From positions 164,024,993 to 164,088,992 of the forward strand of contig CM060975.1 of assembly GCA_030765065.1 (NCBI GenBank): a DNA stretch of 64,000 bases, given 5' to 3'. How positions within the stretch are numbered: the first letter of the stretch is position 1; each line of letters begins with the position of its first letter. The position numbers and the translations under genes are program-made. The stretch is from Deroplatys truncata. Lineage: Eukaryota > Arthropoda > Insecta > Mantodea > Mantidae. The notes below the pieces were generated by a model. It had not been told where the DNA came from. It searched no databases and worked only from the letters and a program-made list of their open reading frames with translations. This document shows, piece by piece, positions 22,994 through 35,094 of the stretch.

Positions 22994-23850
22994 GACTTTC
23001 TCTACCCTCTATCGTTTATTAATGGCTGTACAAGTTATTCTTAAGAAAGTTTAGTTTTTTGTTTAAAATTTCGTTTATCACTTTTATCTATTAACTTTAG
23101 CTATCATTTTAATCCAAATAAACTTTGCAGAAATAGCTACATTACACATTACGTTACAGATTTAATGGAAATAGGGATAGTCAAATGGATGCTATATGCT
23201 GACCTTAAAATCTTTCCATGACATCGAGAAAAACTAAATGTTAACAGGATTTTAAAAGAATAATCAAATAATGAACAATTTGAATCATTAATAACGGATA
23301 TCTCGTAAATGGTTGATGTCACAAAAAAGTTATTTGGAATAACTTGTGTGTTCAAAGAGATCTACAGCTTTTGTGTAGTTTTTCATCTATCGTTTACCAT
23401 TTATCGGTTATACAAGATTATACAAATTCCTTCCGAGTGAAGAGGACTTCATATACTTTCACAAAAAGATCAAGATATACATTTTATTTTTAATGAAAGT
23501 ATCTTTAGTATGTGGCATTTTAATCAAAATCGTTAAGAGCCATTTTTTTAGAAAGTATAAAAATTTCGAAAAATTCACATGTAAAGGAAGTTTGGGGTGG
23601 GGGATTTTCTTGAAATTCTTCATGTTGCATCTTTGGAAGATACTGAACTTAAATACCAAGTTTGGTACTTATCTGACATTTCGTTTTTGAGTTATACTGC
23701 TCACAGAAGCGCGCGCGCGCACACACCACACACCTACGGACCTTTTTTCTAGGGTCAGGGTGCTCAAAACATATATTTCTGGTATCCCGACATGGAATTT
23801 TTGGGAGGAATACGATACTTTCCCTACTCACTATACGTAGTAGAAAAAGT
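22994..23850 (-). mobile_element. MITE copy M4
   Basis: Complete minus-strand copy of the M1 family, about 857 bases. In plus-strand coordinates it opens GACTTTCTCTACC and closes GTAGTAGAAAAAGT. It carries the palindromic AAATACCAAGTTTGGTA stretch and a CGCGCGCGCACACA patch. The bases just outside the left end (TGTGTTAGATTCACATGAC) are shared with other copies, so the true element may extend about 25 bases past the inverted repeat. Confidence 0.82.
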
Positions 23851-24354
23851 AAAAAAATGGCAAAAAATTACCAAAATTCACAAATTAGGATTTTAGTATT
23901 ATTAAAGTAAAAACCTTATACTTTAGTTAAAGGTAGTTTTTAAGGCCGTATTTTATTTTAAAGCATGTCCTATAGCGATTTAAGTGTTTGCTTAGCTGCC
24001 TGTAAACATTAAACTGTAAATTCAAGAGAGACTTCAGGACTCTTCAAATACAAGAGGTGCAGAGGAGCAGAAAAAGACGAAGGAGTATATGCAATTAATT
24101 ATTTTTAAACAACATAAAATCAGAAGCAGTGTTATTTTAGCGTTATAATTTTTAAACTCTCTTTTCTCGGTTTTTCATTTGTCGGTCGTTTTCTTTTTCA
24201 AATTGTTCCACCTCCTATGATTTTTACCGCCTTATAAATAATAATATATAAAATGATTAGATAACTTTTTGTTAACATACTTAGTTGTATATTGTTAAAC
24301 AACACTTATATTGCATAACCTTTTAAACAAAAAATCTGATGTGATACATTCACA

Positions 24355-25200
24355 TGACTTTCCCTACTCTCTATCTTTATTAGTAGATATACAAACTACT
24401 CTTACAAAAGCTTACCTTTCTACCTACTACATTTAATCAAAATAAACCTTTGCAGAAATAACTACATTACGCATTACGTTATAGATACAATGAGAACAGC
24501 GATAATCAAATATTTAAGAACTGGGCGGCATATGCTAGCCTTAAAATTCCACGCTGTTTCCATGCAATCCTGAGAAACAACTGAATATTGTCAGGACTTA
24601 AGTTAATTACTAAGTAATGAACAATTCGAACCATTAATAATGATATTTTTGAAATGATTTATTTGAAATAAATTGTGTTTTAAAGAGATCTACATTTTTT
24701 GTGTAGTAAGTTCTCGTCAATCGCTTAACGTTTACCAGTTATACAAATTATACAAAATTCCTTCCGAATGCAGAGAACCTCACAAGCTCTTCCCAAAAAG
24801 TTTAACATATACATTTTATTTCTCATATAAATATTTTTAATATATGTTGTTTTAATCAAAATCGTTAGAGCTACTTTTTATAAAATCAAAATTTTCGAAA
24901 AGTGTTCCATGTAAAGGCTAGTTGGGGTGGGGGAATTTTCTTGAAAATCTTCGTGTCGCATCCTTGGAGGATATGGAACATAAATACAGTCTGGTATTTA
25001 TCCGAATTTTCATTTTTGAGTTATGCTGCTCTCACACACACACACACACAAACATACACGCGCGCGCGGGCATATTTCAAAAAAGATTTTATTTGGATTC
25101 ACGGGCCTCAAAACATGTATTTCCGGTGAAATCTTGGTATAGAATTTTTGGGTGGAATCCAATACCTTCTCCACCTACTATGCACGTGGCAGAGAAAGTA
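24355..25200 (-). mobile_element. MITE copy M5
   Basis: Complete minus-strand copy in the same orientation as M4 and about 500 bases away. It opens GACTTTCCCTAC and closes GGCAGAGAAAGTA. The simple-repeat patch has grown into a (CA)n run at about 25029-25049 followed by CGCGCGCG. The outer flank CTGATGTGATACATTCACATG matches the flank of other copies. Confidence 0.82.
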
Positions 25201-25870
25201 AGAACATGTATGTAATTACTGCGTTAAAATTTAAATGGATCGGATTGAAATTGTGGATTTCACAGATGACTCTCCTTAAAGGAAGATTTTGTACAAAAGA
25301 CGCCACATGAGGATGGTAATGATCTCTTGCAGGGAGGTGGCAAAATCCTTAGTATAAATCGGAAAAATCATAATTTGTCTGTGAAAAGTTAAAGGTTATA
25401 GAGAGTGTTTCGATGTTACATGTTATAATTCCTTATAGTTTTGCATGATTTATTTTTTTGATGAACTAGTTGGCTAGTCTGAGTTAAATGAAATTAAATT
25501 TAGGGGAGAAGGGAAGTTGATGTGTGAGAAGCCGACATGCAGTTAAAATCGTAGCGTAACTCCTACAGCTGTTAATTTTATTCTGCATTAATACTGTGCC
25601 TTGAGAAATGGATCAAGGGGTTACGCAAAGAATACTTTAATTTAGTGTGTATGTACCGTCTGAATAATGAATAACCTGGATGATACGGTAGGAAGGGCAG
25701 TACATCAAGTAGATGGTAATGGCTGACTGGTCAGGTGAAAAGAAAACTGATGTTGCAAGAGCAAGGTAAGTAAAGCCTGCCTGCATAACCGCACACCTCT
25801 AATTTTGAAGAGTTATTGCATCCAAATCAAGTGGAGGCATAATGGCTATCACGGAGCACTCTCCACCCAC
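25201..25870. other. Upstream region of gene 1, no gene seen
   Basis: No reading frame or shared repeat was found. The part nearest gene 1 may hold regulatory sequence. Confidence 0.4.
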
Positions 25871-25873
25871 TCA

Positions 25874-25886
25874 CCCCACCCTTTGG
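25874..25886 (+). promoter_or_regulatory. Shared promoter motif CCCCACCCTTTGG, gene 1
   Basis: A 13-base motif 27 bases upstream of the gene 1 TATA box. The identical 13-mer occurs in the same orientation 40 bases upstream of the gene 2 TATA box (43466-43478, minus). Chance identity at the same promoter position in two paralogous genes is unlikely, so this may be a binding site for a common cuticle regulator. The factor is not known to me. Confidence 0.5.
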
Positions 25887-25913
25887 TAGGATCCGTCATA
25901 ACCTCAACTTTAG

Positions 25914-25921
25914 TATATAAG
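25914..25921 (+). promoter_or_regulatory. TATA box of pro-resilin-like gene 1
   Basis: TATATAAG, 70 bases before the start codon. An initiator-like TCTTCAGC lies about 24 bases downstream (25934-25940), which places transcription start near 25938. Confidence 0.7.
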
Positions 25922-25991
25922 GACGAGTAGCATCTTCAGCTGCATCACATTCTTCTTCACTTCTCATCGAGTCATACGGAGCTCTACCATC

Positions 25992-26000
25992 ATGGGAAAG
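25992..26000 (+). CDS. Gene 1, coding exon 1 (MGK)
   Basis: ATGGGAAAG followed by the donor GTAGTA. It lies 70 bases behind a TATA box and joins in frame to the exon at 29390. Gene 2 has an exon of the same size and phase (MAK). Confidence 0.75.
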
Positions 26001-29000
26001 GTAGTATTACACATTTGCTTATTTGCAAGCCTAGATGTTGGTGGTTAGTGCAATTGCAACACAATCCGAAGATGTAAAATTGCAGTCTTCTAGTTCACTG
26101 GCGTTCATTCTGCAGTATTTGAGAGCAGTCACGTTTATTAGCAAGGATATAGCCATGGTTAATGCCGGCACAGTGACCAGCATTCTGATTTCATTACAAC
26201 GTGGTAGATTATCTGCTTTTTATGCAACGAGCTTCGTTCCGCTCCGTACAGAACTGGTTACTTGCTACGTATCCTTGTAGAAGTTTGTTAACCCTCTTTG
26301 ATGCAAACTACACACATAAACAGATGTTTAAAATTCAGTGATGATTCTGGTTACTTAGAATTGGATTATGGAAATAGCTTTTTTATTTTTGTAATGTAGT
26401 TTTGTTTACTGTCCTTTAACTTCGTATAACATACTCTGAAGCAGTTAGGGGTTCTTTTCTTCACATTTTGTTTGTTGATCGTTAACACCAGATAGATGGC
26501 CGTAGAGTTGCTTTCTGTACCATTTGTTATATTTTGTTAGATGGTAACAAGAATTACAGTTTGCTTATTTGTTATAAGACTTTGGGGTCATTTGGGCTAC
26601 GAAAGCCTCCAGACAACCTAATCAAGTCCATCGGAGCAAAGAATTTGTCTAACTCCTCTCGAATGCGAGCTGCAACGTCTCACCCCGCAGATCTTTTCTT
26701 CTTTAAAGCTAAAGCGATATCTACTTCTTATTCTTTAACTGATTAGCCTCCTCTTTGTAGGATTTATACCCACAAGGGGTTACAAGTCAATGCTTTGAGA
26801 CAGAGGACTGTCGAAGATAAGCAAACTCTGTAGCGTATACAGGATGGCCGATCAGCTCAATGCCTGGTATGCGGTGAAGAAGAAGAAGAAGGAAACGAAG
26901 TGTAATGATGAATGGGACGAGAGAAAAATTATCTAACCCAGCATTCGGCTAGCGACCGATGAAACTAGCGCAAAGGCCTAGTCGGCTTTCGTCGGCCTCG
27001 GGGGTTTGCAACCGGGATCTCCCGAATCGCACACGTTACTGCGACTCCACCTCGCTTGTTACAGTATTTACTCTTGACTAAAATTATTTTCTGTCAGAAA
27101 AAGGGAATTAACGGAATTTAAGCTTCATAAAGGAAAAAGGAGAGCATTTTCAGAATCTGCTAATTTCATATTTATTTAGTGCTAATCAGATTTTTGTGCC
27201 TAACGGATCATAATAGAAGGTCCACACGAGATACTGATATGGGTTAGTAAATAAAACTATACATATTAGTGAATGTGCAATTAAGAAAACTGTGCAGCCA
27301 TCCCTGCAACTTTGAATATAATTTAATGAATATTATATTTTTATCAAAAAAGTCACATTTTTTCAGATAATTCAAATGATTTGTAGTAATTATTTTACAA
27401 GACAATTATTGAATCTTTAGTCCTAACCAAAAATAAAGGTTACATGCTGCGGCAGTTTTATTTCCAAATGCTTTTTAACTATATGATATTTAACTTTCTT
27501 TGAAAACTAGAAAAAAATATACATCAAATTTGAATAAGGATTTCTTTACGTACCCAGAGGTTTGCTAATAGAAATGCTTGCAACTAATATATTTCTAGGA
27601 AAGGTACTTTTTTGAAACGTTTGGCCCATGTGTTGAAAAAAAACAGTTCAAAGGAAAAAAAATCACAAAACATTTAGATCAGGTTTATTCTGAAGTGTAT
27701 TTGAAGTCCAAAAATTGCGACATATAATGCAAAATAACTAAAGGGCAATAATTTTGGTGACAAATATAGAATAAAAACTTCACGAATGAATAAGTGTGAA
27801 TAATTTACTAATATTAATATATAAATTACACTGTGTTTATTGAAGCGTTATTGAGGATATCTCGTCTTGCACAGTTCACTTCTATAAAGTTCTTAAGACT
27901 GTCGAAAAACATTAACTTTCATTGAAAGCAATCCATATATGGAGAATGCAGAGTGTAATATAAAATATTATTGCAAAGGGAGAGGAAGCGTAGTTTAGGG
28001 TTATCGGAACCCTTCTTATCCAGTTTCGTGATTTCTTGAGCAGTGGTATAAATGTTCCTGTTTATTCCCTTAATCTTAACACCTGGCAGCTTTGCAGTAT
28101 CTGCCTGAAGGAAGATAATTATATATTTTAGGATTAAAATTCCCAAGAATTAGCCCACAAAATATTCAGCCAGTTTAGATAACTCTTTAAGCTTCGAAAA
28201 TTCTAGATTGCAAGTGCTGCATGGCATTTTTAAAATGTACTCGGATTTAAAAGGTAGTTATTTTCTTCATATTCTAGGATATTCCTAACATAAATGTCTC
28301 AGCCTTCATTTCATTGGGTATCCTTAGAAGTACCGACTAACTGTGACAAGTCTAGTTACTGCAGTTTATTGAATCAAAACCGTTTTGAAAATTTAAACAT
28401 TGAGGTATACTTTATTCTCTCTCATCGCTTTTCTTGTTTTATTGCTTGTATGCAACAACATTTGATTCTTTGGTGTCAGTTTTATCAGGCAGTAGAAAGT
28501 TACTCCCATTCTTTAACTTAGCATTTCTTTGTATACTCAATTTTCGGTCTCTCTGCTGATTCTTTTATTTTACGTTAATCTCTTCCTTGCACACGACAGA
28601 CTGTATATACCGATAATAAGCAAAGGCATATATATCGTGGCCGTAAGTGAATAATGAATCTAGTTCCTTTGTTAATGTATGATATTGATGTAATATTTGA
28701 GTTTTCTCTTGCAGGGAAGAGAAACGTACTGACTTTCGCTCTTGCATCACCAGGTATATTTCTGAGTTCGGATTCACTCACCATAATACTTTCCTCACTG
28801 GGTTTGCCTAGCATACAGTTAAATTTGATGTAAGTAACTACATTCAGTGAGTAATATTTTCCTTATGTCACTTATTAATTCGATGCTCAAGATTCTGTTA
28901 TGAATTTTAGAAATCCTACTCCTTGTTTCAATAACTGCGGATGTCGTTGATGTTTTGGTTGGTAGAACAAGGGAACTCAAGACAGAAATCTAACTCATTG

Positions 29001-31762
29001 TTAGTAGGATGAATCTACTAAAATTATCTTTCTTCAGTCCACAATTTCGACCTTCGGTGAAAACGATTTTCTCCACGGGGTAAACGTTCAGGTGGTAATA
29101 CGGTAGTAAGGTCTTTGCGCGAAAAAATCGCTGCCGCAAATGCCAGAATTTTACTGGCGAGAAGCTAGTCACTATTTACTTGAAAGGAACAAGTAGTAAA
29201 TCAATTATGTTTGCAGGCGATCTGCTGTTTTCAAACCGCCCTGTGAACGGTGTCTCCTACAACAGACAACTTGATTATTTCTGTTAGGTTGTTTTGGAAT
29301 CATTACATCCACTTCTTGTTTATGGACAATATAATTCCTTCCATGTTCATTACCATAGAATGGTAGCTAATGATGACTCTTCCTTTCAGATGCTTCTTCT
29401 GTTCGCCGCCATTGCTTTGGCTGGTGTAGCTGCAGAGGCTCCTGTTGGACGGGAGTACTTGCCCCCATCACAACAATATGGTGCTCCATTTGCTGGAGGA
29501 TCCAATGCTCTTTCCACGCAATACGGTGCTCCTGCTGTCATCGGAGGTAATCCAGCCCTTGATGGTCGGTATGCTGGTCCACTAGGCGGTCGGTATGCTG
29601 GCCCTCTAGGCGGTCGGTATGCTGGTGCTCTTGGCGGTCGGTATGCTGGTGCTCTTGCTGGTCGGTACGCTGCTCCAGGCAGCTTTCCCGGAGCTCTAGC
29701 CACACAATACGGAACTCCTTCTGCTTTCGATATTGGACGACCCTCTGCTCAGTATGGCGCGCCCTTCCCTGGTAGCCGCTTTGGTGGTCCCGGATCTGTT
29801 TATGCTCCTGGTGGCGGCTACGCTAATGGAGGCTACAATGGTGACTACGATCCCTTGGCTGTAAGTATGTTTCTTAAACTTATCTTGAGCTGCTCCTTTA
29901 AAACAGGTCGGATTGTGATTAGCAGAACGTAGTAAAATGTTAAGCAGGGTGAAGAAAACGTTGCGATGCGCCAAGCTTTTAATTAGGTAGATCAGTTTTC
30001 TCAGGTAGATCACTTCCATTCATACGCCGCATATTTGATATTGACCATAACATTTAGAAATGCTGATATCAAGCATTCGGTCGTTTATCCTACAATATAC
30101 TAGCATGGTTGTGCTTATATCACTGGTTGCTGAACCGTAATAGTATCACTATACGTGTTTGGTAGGCTACGTCATCCAATTGTGTTTCAATCAATGCACA
30201 TTCAAACACTGTCAATTTCCGAATAAATGATGTTCTTGAAAAAATGTGTCTTTATTATATTGTGATTTTAGCTTATTTTGAGCTTGACTATTTTCTCATT
30301 TGTTCTGTTAGGGTCATTGGTTACTAATCCGTAACACAATCAATTGTTCATTCACAGATGGCCCAATGGTGATTTTATTTTAAACAAGTGATGCAAGAAA
30401 GTAATTATTTTATGTAACGTGTTACATTTTATTCATGAAAGAGTTAAAATACCACTCAAGGATACGAATTTCATCAGATAACCTCTTAATCGTTCATGCT
30501 TCGTAATCACGAACCTATCAATAAAATTGAACCCTTTCGGAATTGCCTGTGATAAATTGGATAACATAGTGATGCATGGGGAAATTGTTTTAATGAAAAT
30601 AAAGCAACACATCACTGCATTACATTTTGATCAAATATGATCTACCTCTCTTATTGCACCAAAGCTCAAAGACTTGGGTTGAGGAAACATTTGTGCGTTT
30701 CAAGAAGAAATTCATAAAAATACCTAGTGATCTTCCTTTCTTGCTTTGCATATATTTGGAGTTAGAGAGCCTTGCAAACGTTCCTAGGAATGCTCAGCAT
30801 TGCTTTCTCTGAAAACCTAGCTGAAAGAACAAAGTGTCCTTTCATTAGGACACAATGGGGGAAACATTTATTGGTGTGGCTGCAGTAGCTTTACTACTTG
30901 TGAAGAAGAAAGCCCCGATTTGATTTCCACTAGGGATAAGGTATTTTCCCTTAAAAAGAGGGCAGCCAGGCTTGTGAGGTTTTTGAGAACTCTGAGCTCC
31001 TTGATGGGAAGAAGTAATCTCCTCTTTAATATATTTTTAATATAGAGTCAACTGAAAAATTCAACGCCACAGCCGGGATTTGAACACGGTTCTTCCGCTC
31101 TCCTCTTACTAAAATCGCATATGGGAACGATGACACACTTCTGCTGTACACACGAGTCCATAATGGGCAGGAGGGACTTGTTCTGGTAGTGTAGGTTTGG
31201 AGACAATATAATCTGATACAAGTGGAATAACATCAGCATCGGCACAATTGTGATTATCCTTGCTTTATATTTTCTTCTTCACCAAATATTCTATAAATAT
31301 TACGCATAGTCGTTTAACTTAAAACACCAGCTCTGAAAGGAATACAATAAATAATACACTTGACTTCTTTGAGTAGCTTTTAATGGTTTACGGGTGATAG
31401 TCTATAATATTCAGTTGATATTTCAATGCAATAATGATTGAATTCAACTTGCTACGATAGTAAATTACATATGTGGGAAATTGTGTTTCCAGGAACCTGC
31501 CAACTACGAGTTCTCTTATGATGTGAACGACCCTCCTTCTGGAAACGAGTTCGGTCACGCCGAGAGACGTCAGGGGGAAGTTGCTCAGGGACGCTACTAC
31601 GTGGTACTCCCTGATGGACGCCGACAGGTGGTAGAATACCAGGCTGACCAGGACGGTTACAAGCCTCAGATTAGTTATGAGGATAGCGGCAGAGGATACG
31701 CCTACGCTTCCGGTAGGGAAGGATACGCTTATGCTTCCGGTAGAGGAGGATACACTTATTAA
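25992..31762 (+). CDS. Pro-resilin-like cuticle protein, gene 1 (three exons)
   Basis: Secreted elastic cuticle protein. Coding exons: 25992-26000, 29390-29860 and 31493-31762, all phase 0, giving 249 residues. Exon 1 encodes only MGK; exon 2 starts MLLLFAAIALAGVAA, so the intron splits the signal peptide, as is usual in insect cuticle genes. The mature N-terminus EAPVGREYLPPS recalls the start of resilin (NSYLPPS). The elastic region has four QYGAP/QYGTP motifs around five GRYAG/GRYAA units. The last exon is a Rebers-Riddiford RR-2-type chitin-binding domain (EPANYEFSY, then VVLPDGRRQVVEYQAD and GYKPQISYE) followed by two YAYASGR repeats. Tyrosines can form dityrosine cross-links. This gene is clearly diverged from genes 2 and 3. 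Splice sites are read from GT/AG and frame; exon 1 is supported by the TATA box and by the matching exon of gene 2. Confidence 0.88.
26385..26715 (+). repeat. Dispersed repeat R1, copy 1, left part (intron of gene 1)
   Basis: Matches 56350-56690 in order and orientation: TTTTGTTTACTGTCCTTTAAC, GACTTTGGGGTCATTTGGG, AAGCCTCCAGA, CTCCTCTCGAATGCGA and CTTTAAAGCTAAAGC. The similarity resumes at 27060 after an insertion. It shows no coding potential and no clear ends. Confidence 0.65.
26716..27055 (-). mobile_element. Insertion in repeat R1 with a SINE-C-like part
   Basis: About 340 bases absent from the second R1 copy at 56690. It contains a minus-strand stretch (about 26940-27050) with the CAGCATTCGGCTAGCGACC motif found in SINE-C at 34056-34596 (there GCTAGGCGAATGCTGGG on the plus strand), plus GGTTTGCAACCGGGATCTCC, a box B-like stretch. 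The paralogous empty site marks it as an insertion. Confidence 0.5.
27056..27190 (+). repeat. Dispersed repeat R1, copy 1, right part
   Basis: Resumes the match to 56690-56800 with TTTACTCTTGACT, GGGAATTAACGGAATTTAAG and AATTTCATATT. Confidence 0.6.
29390..29860 (+). CDS. Gene 1, exon 2: signal peptide core and elastic repeats
   Basis: Acceptor TCCTTTCAG before ATGCTTCTTCTG; donor GTAAGTATG after CCCTTGGCT. 157 codons. Hydrophobic core LLLFAAIALAGVAA, then YLPPS, QYGAP and five GRYAG-type repeats, ending in a Gly/Tyr-rich stretch (GGGYANGGYNGDYD). Confidence 0.9.
31040..31110 (-). mobile_element. SINE-B fragment in intron 2 of gene 1
   Basis: CAACTGAAAAATTCAACGCC and AGCCGGGATTTGAA match the box B and post-tRNA part of the SINE at 19935-20100. 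The match fades within about 70 bases. Confidence 0.55.
31493..31762 (+). CDS. Gene 1, exon 3: RR chitin-binding domain
   Basis: Acceptor TTGTGTTTCCAG before GAACCTGCC. 89 residues ending in GGYTY and TAA. It carries the extended Rebers-Riddiford consensus with the aromatic positions Y-x-F-x-Y and the core GxxxVxxPDGxxxxVxYxAD. Confidence 0.93.
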   Translation, partial: EPANYEFSYDVNDPPSGNEFGHAERRQGEVAQGRYYVVLPDGRRQVVEYQADQDGYKPQISYEDSGRGYAYASGREGYAYASGRGGYTY

Positions 31763-32425
31763 AGACGCCTACTACCAACGTGTCAGAGCGCAGGAATGGT
31801 ACAACATTTTCAGCGCCTCTATGATGCTGCTCTTAGCTCGCCAGTGATTGAAAATCGATTCTGGATATATGTGATTATTTATTTGTATATAGTTTTAAAT
31901 TTACAAATGTAATTGACTTTCTTAATGTTCTGAGAATGAATGGCTACCCTTTCCTCTTTCATCGCGTGTAAATATGGCGGACTTAACCGACAGTTCTATG
32001 CCAGTATACTGTAATTAAGCCACAACCTATAAATCTGTTGAAATAATTCTTAATTTCTGCCATTTTGATATTATTTAGCTATATATAATATATTGGGACA
32101 TTGCCTATTATTGGCCAGTAATAACATGTTGCTAGTTTATCATTTTACGCTCATTATTTTGGTCTTCGCGTTCATAATTCCAAATTCAAATGATAAGTAT
32201 AGAATTCTGGCATGCAAATGCCTTATAATAAAAAAGCACTGTGATGCAATGCAAGTAGTAAAAACTGAAAACTTCTATCAATGAATACATCATGTTTCTA
32301 ATCGAAGAAAGTGAATATCACCGTTCATTATGAACTTAAAATTGATATAACATTCATCTGTTAATATTTTCTCTCTCTTTTGGATGCATATGTAGGCATA
32401 TTTGATGCTTTCCTTGTAATAAACC
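31763..32425 (+). other. Probable 3' UTR of gene 1
   Basis: AT-rich sequence after the stop codon, reaching an AATAAA signal at about 32418-32423. No closer canonical signal is seen. Confidence 0.5.
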
Positions 32426-32439
32426 TTTATGTATAAAAA

Positions 32440-34046
32440 CTGTGTTTACGTAAAGAAATTAGTAAAGCTGTAATATAGCCCACAGCCCATTCAGACTCTG
32501 TTAGTTTTTCTATACTGTGCAAAAGAGAAACTCCCAAACTATTATACGCTTATCTCTTCCTGTTTATATGTGCTTTGCTGCGTGTATATGTGCTTCGGGT
32601 GTATTATGTCATTTGGAAAATGGACTTGTGTTTTGTAATTTAGTTGTATAGTTTTAGACAGTAAGCAAAATAAACATTTAAAAAGTATACGGAATATTTT
32701 TGTAGTATTCAGTTTTGCCCCATCCATTGAATTTTTCCTTTTGCCTCCCACAATGCATACAGTGCATACAAATCATTGTGGGACAGAATGCATCAAGTCC
32801 TTACACAAGAGAGAAGACTTCGACGCAAGTAACAATTCACAAAGTGACCTAAAACATACAGGCATGCCCAAGAGGAACATATCTGTTTACCTCTTTAAGT
32901 ATTCCACGTGCCAGACCTTATCTGCGACATTTCTTATAGCTTTACAGCGCTATTATGTTGAAGCACACAATCTTTGGCTACAAAGATCAAATCCTTCTGC
33001 ATATCTAATGCTTTACCTTGACGATTAAAAACACCCTAAACGAATAATGTTTCTTATGAACTTACCATATATGTACATTGACACAATCGACAAAGTATAA
33101 CATCAACGTGTTTATATGCTGAGGAACATTAAATGTATTAAAATTGAAATACGAATAATAAATTAATAGTACATAAACGCTTATAGATGAAAGAATCTTA
33201 AAAACAAAGCGAAAACATACAAAAAAGTCATAAAACAATCTTAAGGAATATACCTATGTATGCATTTTACATTGAAGCTTACAAATCGTCTATTAGTCTT
33301 GATTCTCTGGCAGAAAAATGTTATGAATGGAACGTCGCGTATAATTCTATCAAGTAATTTTTTGGAATTCGTATTGTTTTGTAAAATTCAGCCGAACATT
33401 TTTGGCTCTCTACCAAAAGTCTTATCACATTTACTGTTGATCCAATTCTAAATAATGAAAGAGACTGTACCGTCAAATCTTTTAGCACCTTTATTGGGGG
33501 AAGTGAGGCATACTTAACTAAAACTTCAATTTATGCATGCATTTTTATACTCTTGTGATAAACTTCGCTTGACCATTTCTAAGCTGTGGCATTTTTGGTT
33601 TTCGAAGTTACTTCACGTAAACGGTAATTTCTGAGGTTTTAGAATATGTTTCAGGTACATCTATTTTAAACCATATTAGAAAGTAACTGACAGCATTACT
33701 AATACAGAACCACACATATCCTTGCTCACAATGTACAGAAATGTAGGGTCTTTTCAGTGACACAGTTACTAAAGACCTTGTCCAGTTCTTTTCCTGAGAG
33801 TCATAAAGTTCATTAAGAGACAAAAATTCATTAAGTTGTAACTAATACTATTTGAAGAATTGGGTTAAAAGTAGTCCTTGTTCTCGGAATAAAAGCTTCA
33901 AGTTTTCCTTTCAGCGTGGCGAACTTTTGTTGTGGGACAGGGATCGGTTTGGGAACTGATGCCTATTAATCATTTGACCAATAAACTTTAAGTGAATGCG
34001 TGTTGTTAACAGCCTGTTGATAGTATTGTAAATATCAGCGATGTAA
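32440..34046. other. No gene seen
   Basis: AT-rich intergenic sequence between the 3' ends of gene 1 and the SINE at 34056. No shared repeat or supported frame. Confidence 0.5.
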
Positions 34047-34055
34047 CTAGTTCAC

Positions 34056-34596
34056 CGAGCGGGATGGCTCAGGCTGTGACGTCTGTGGTCCTCATTCGGG
34101 AGGTCGTGGGTTCGATTGCCGCAATTGATCTTCCTGACCCATGGGTTTCTTCGGGGTTTCCCCGGGTCGCTAGGCGAATGCTGGGATGGTTCATTACATC
34201 TCCGAAGTTCCTGTCCCTCCATTTCACCTCCATTCTCATTTCACTTCACCTTTTATTTGCTTGGTCTGTTTCAAGGTTGAAAGTGTGGACGGGAGTTTCA
34301 GCATTGCATGGCAGGGAAAAGATTGCTCTGTGTAACCTTTCGTCCCGCGGTATGGGAGCCGGTCTCCGAGTCCCGGGCTCCCCCAGGGGATGTGCAAGCC
34401 CGCAGGAGGGAGGGGAGCGATTGCACCAGCTGCTGTCCGGGGAGTCTCAATCTGTAAAAGGCAGGGACCCTACTCTCTGCCCTGGTACATCCGTCTCCTC
34501 TTATCTCACACCTCCCTCCCGGGGGCACCCCGTCAGGGGCTTCAGGCACAAGAGACCTTGCAGGTCGAGGTACTAAGTCTCCCTTCGCAGATAGTC
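34056..34596 (+). mobile_element. SINE-C, GC-rich tRNA-headed element with target-site duplication
   Basis: 541 bases, strikingly GC-rich beside AT-rich flanks. The head CGAGCGGGATGGCTCAGG carries box A, and GGTCGTGGGTTCGATTGCC about 40 bases on is box B. The body includes TCGGGGTTTCCCCGGGTCGC and a C/G-rich second half. The exact 9-base direct repeat CTAGTTCAC (34047-34055 and 34597-34605) flanks it, which sets both ends. Its length and dense CpG content are unusual for a SINE, so the second half may be a captured sequence. An open frame runs across it, but it is a product of composition. Confidence 0.75.
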
Positions 34597-35094
34597 CTAG
34601 TTCACATACGAGTGCTTGTTTTGATTTTTCAGCACTAGGTGTGTTAACTCTTAGTCCAGAGAGGTGTACAAGAGAGTTGCAACGAATAATCTTTTAGTGT
34701 TTTCTCTATTCAGTGCAGTAATTTACTTTATATAAAACTTATCTATCACACTCACACGACTTTTTTCTACAGCATTACAGCTTTACATAATCTCTTACGT
34801 GAATTCCAATAAAAATCACTCACTCTTCTATTCATGTTGCGTTACTAAGAATAAATTGTTCATATAAATATCAAATTAAGCAATACTCATATGGACTTGG
34901 TTGCATGCAAGCAAAACAAAACACAACTGTATATCATAAGTCGGTTCATGTTACTAGTGAACCACAGTCGAAAAAAGGAAGAATTGCTTATCTTTTAGAG
35001 ATACCGCACGAATATTAGTATGAGGAGAGTTAGAGATGTACAATGGCTATTTCCAAAACGACTAATGCTACAATAAAACTTCTTGGATATAAAT

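Noticed and set aside
26035-26280. Open frame of 81 codons just after gene 1 exon 1
   Set aside because: Lies in the first intron of gene 1, lacks a domain, and the exon 1 donor joins in frame to exon 2 instead.
29386-29703. Antisense open frame over gene 1 exon 2
   Set aside because: Repetitive shadow of the GRYAG repeats on the other strand.
34064-34576. Open frame of 170 codons
   Set aside because: It lies almost entirely inside the GC-rich SINE-C and begins in its tRNA-like head.
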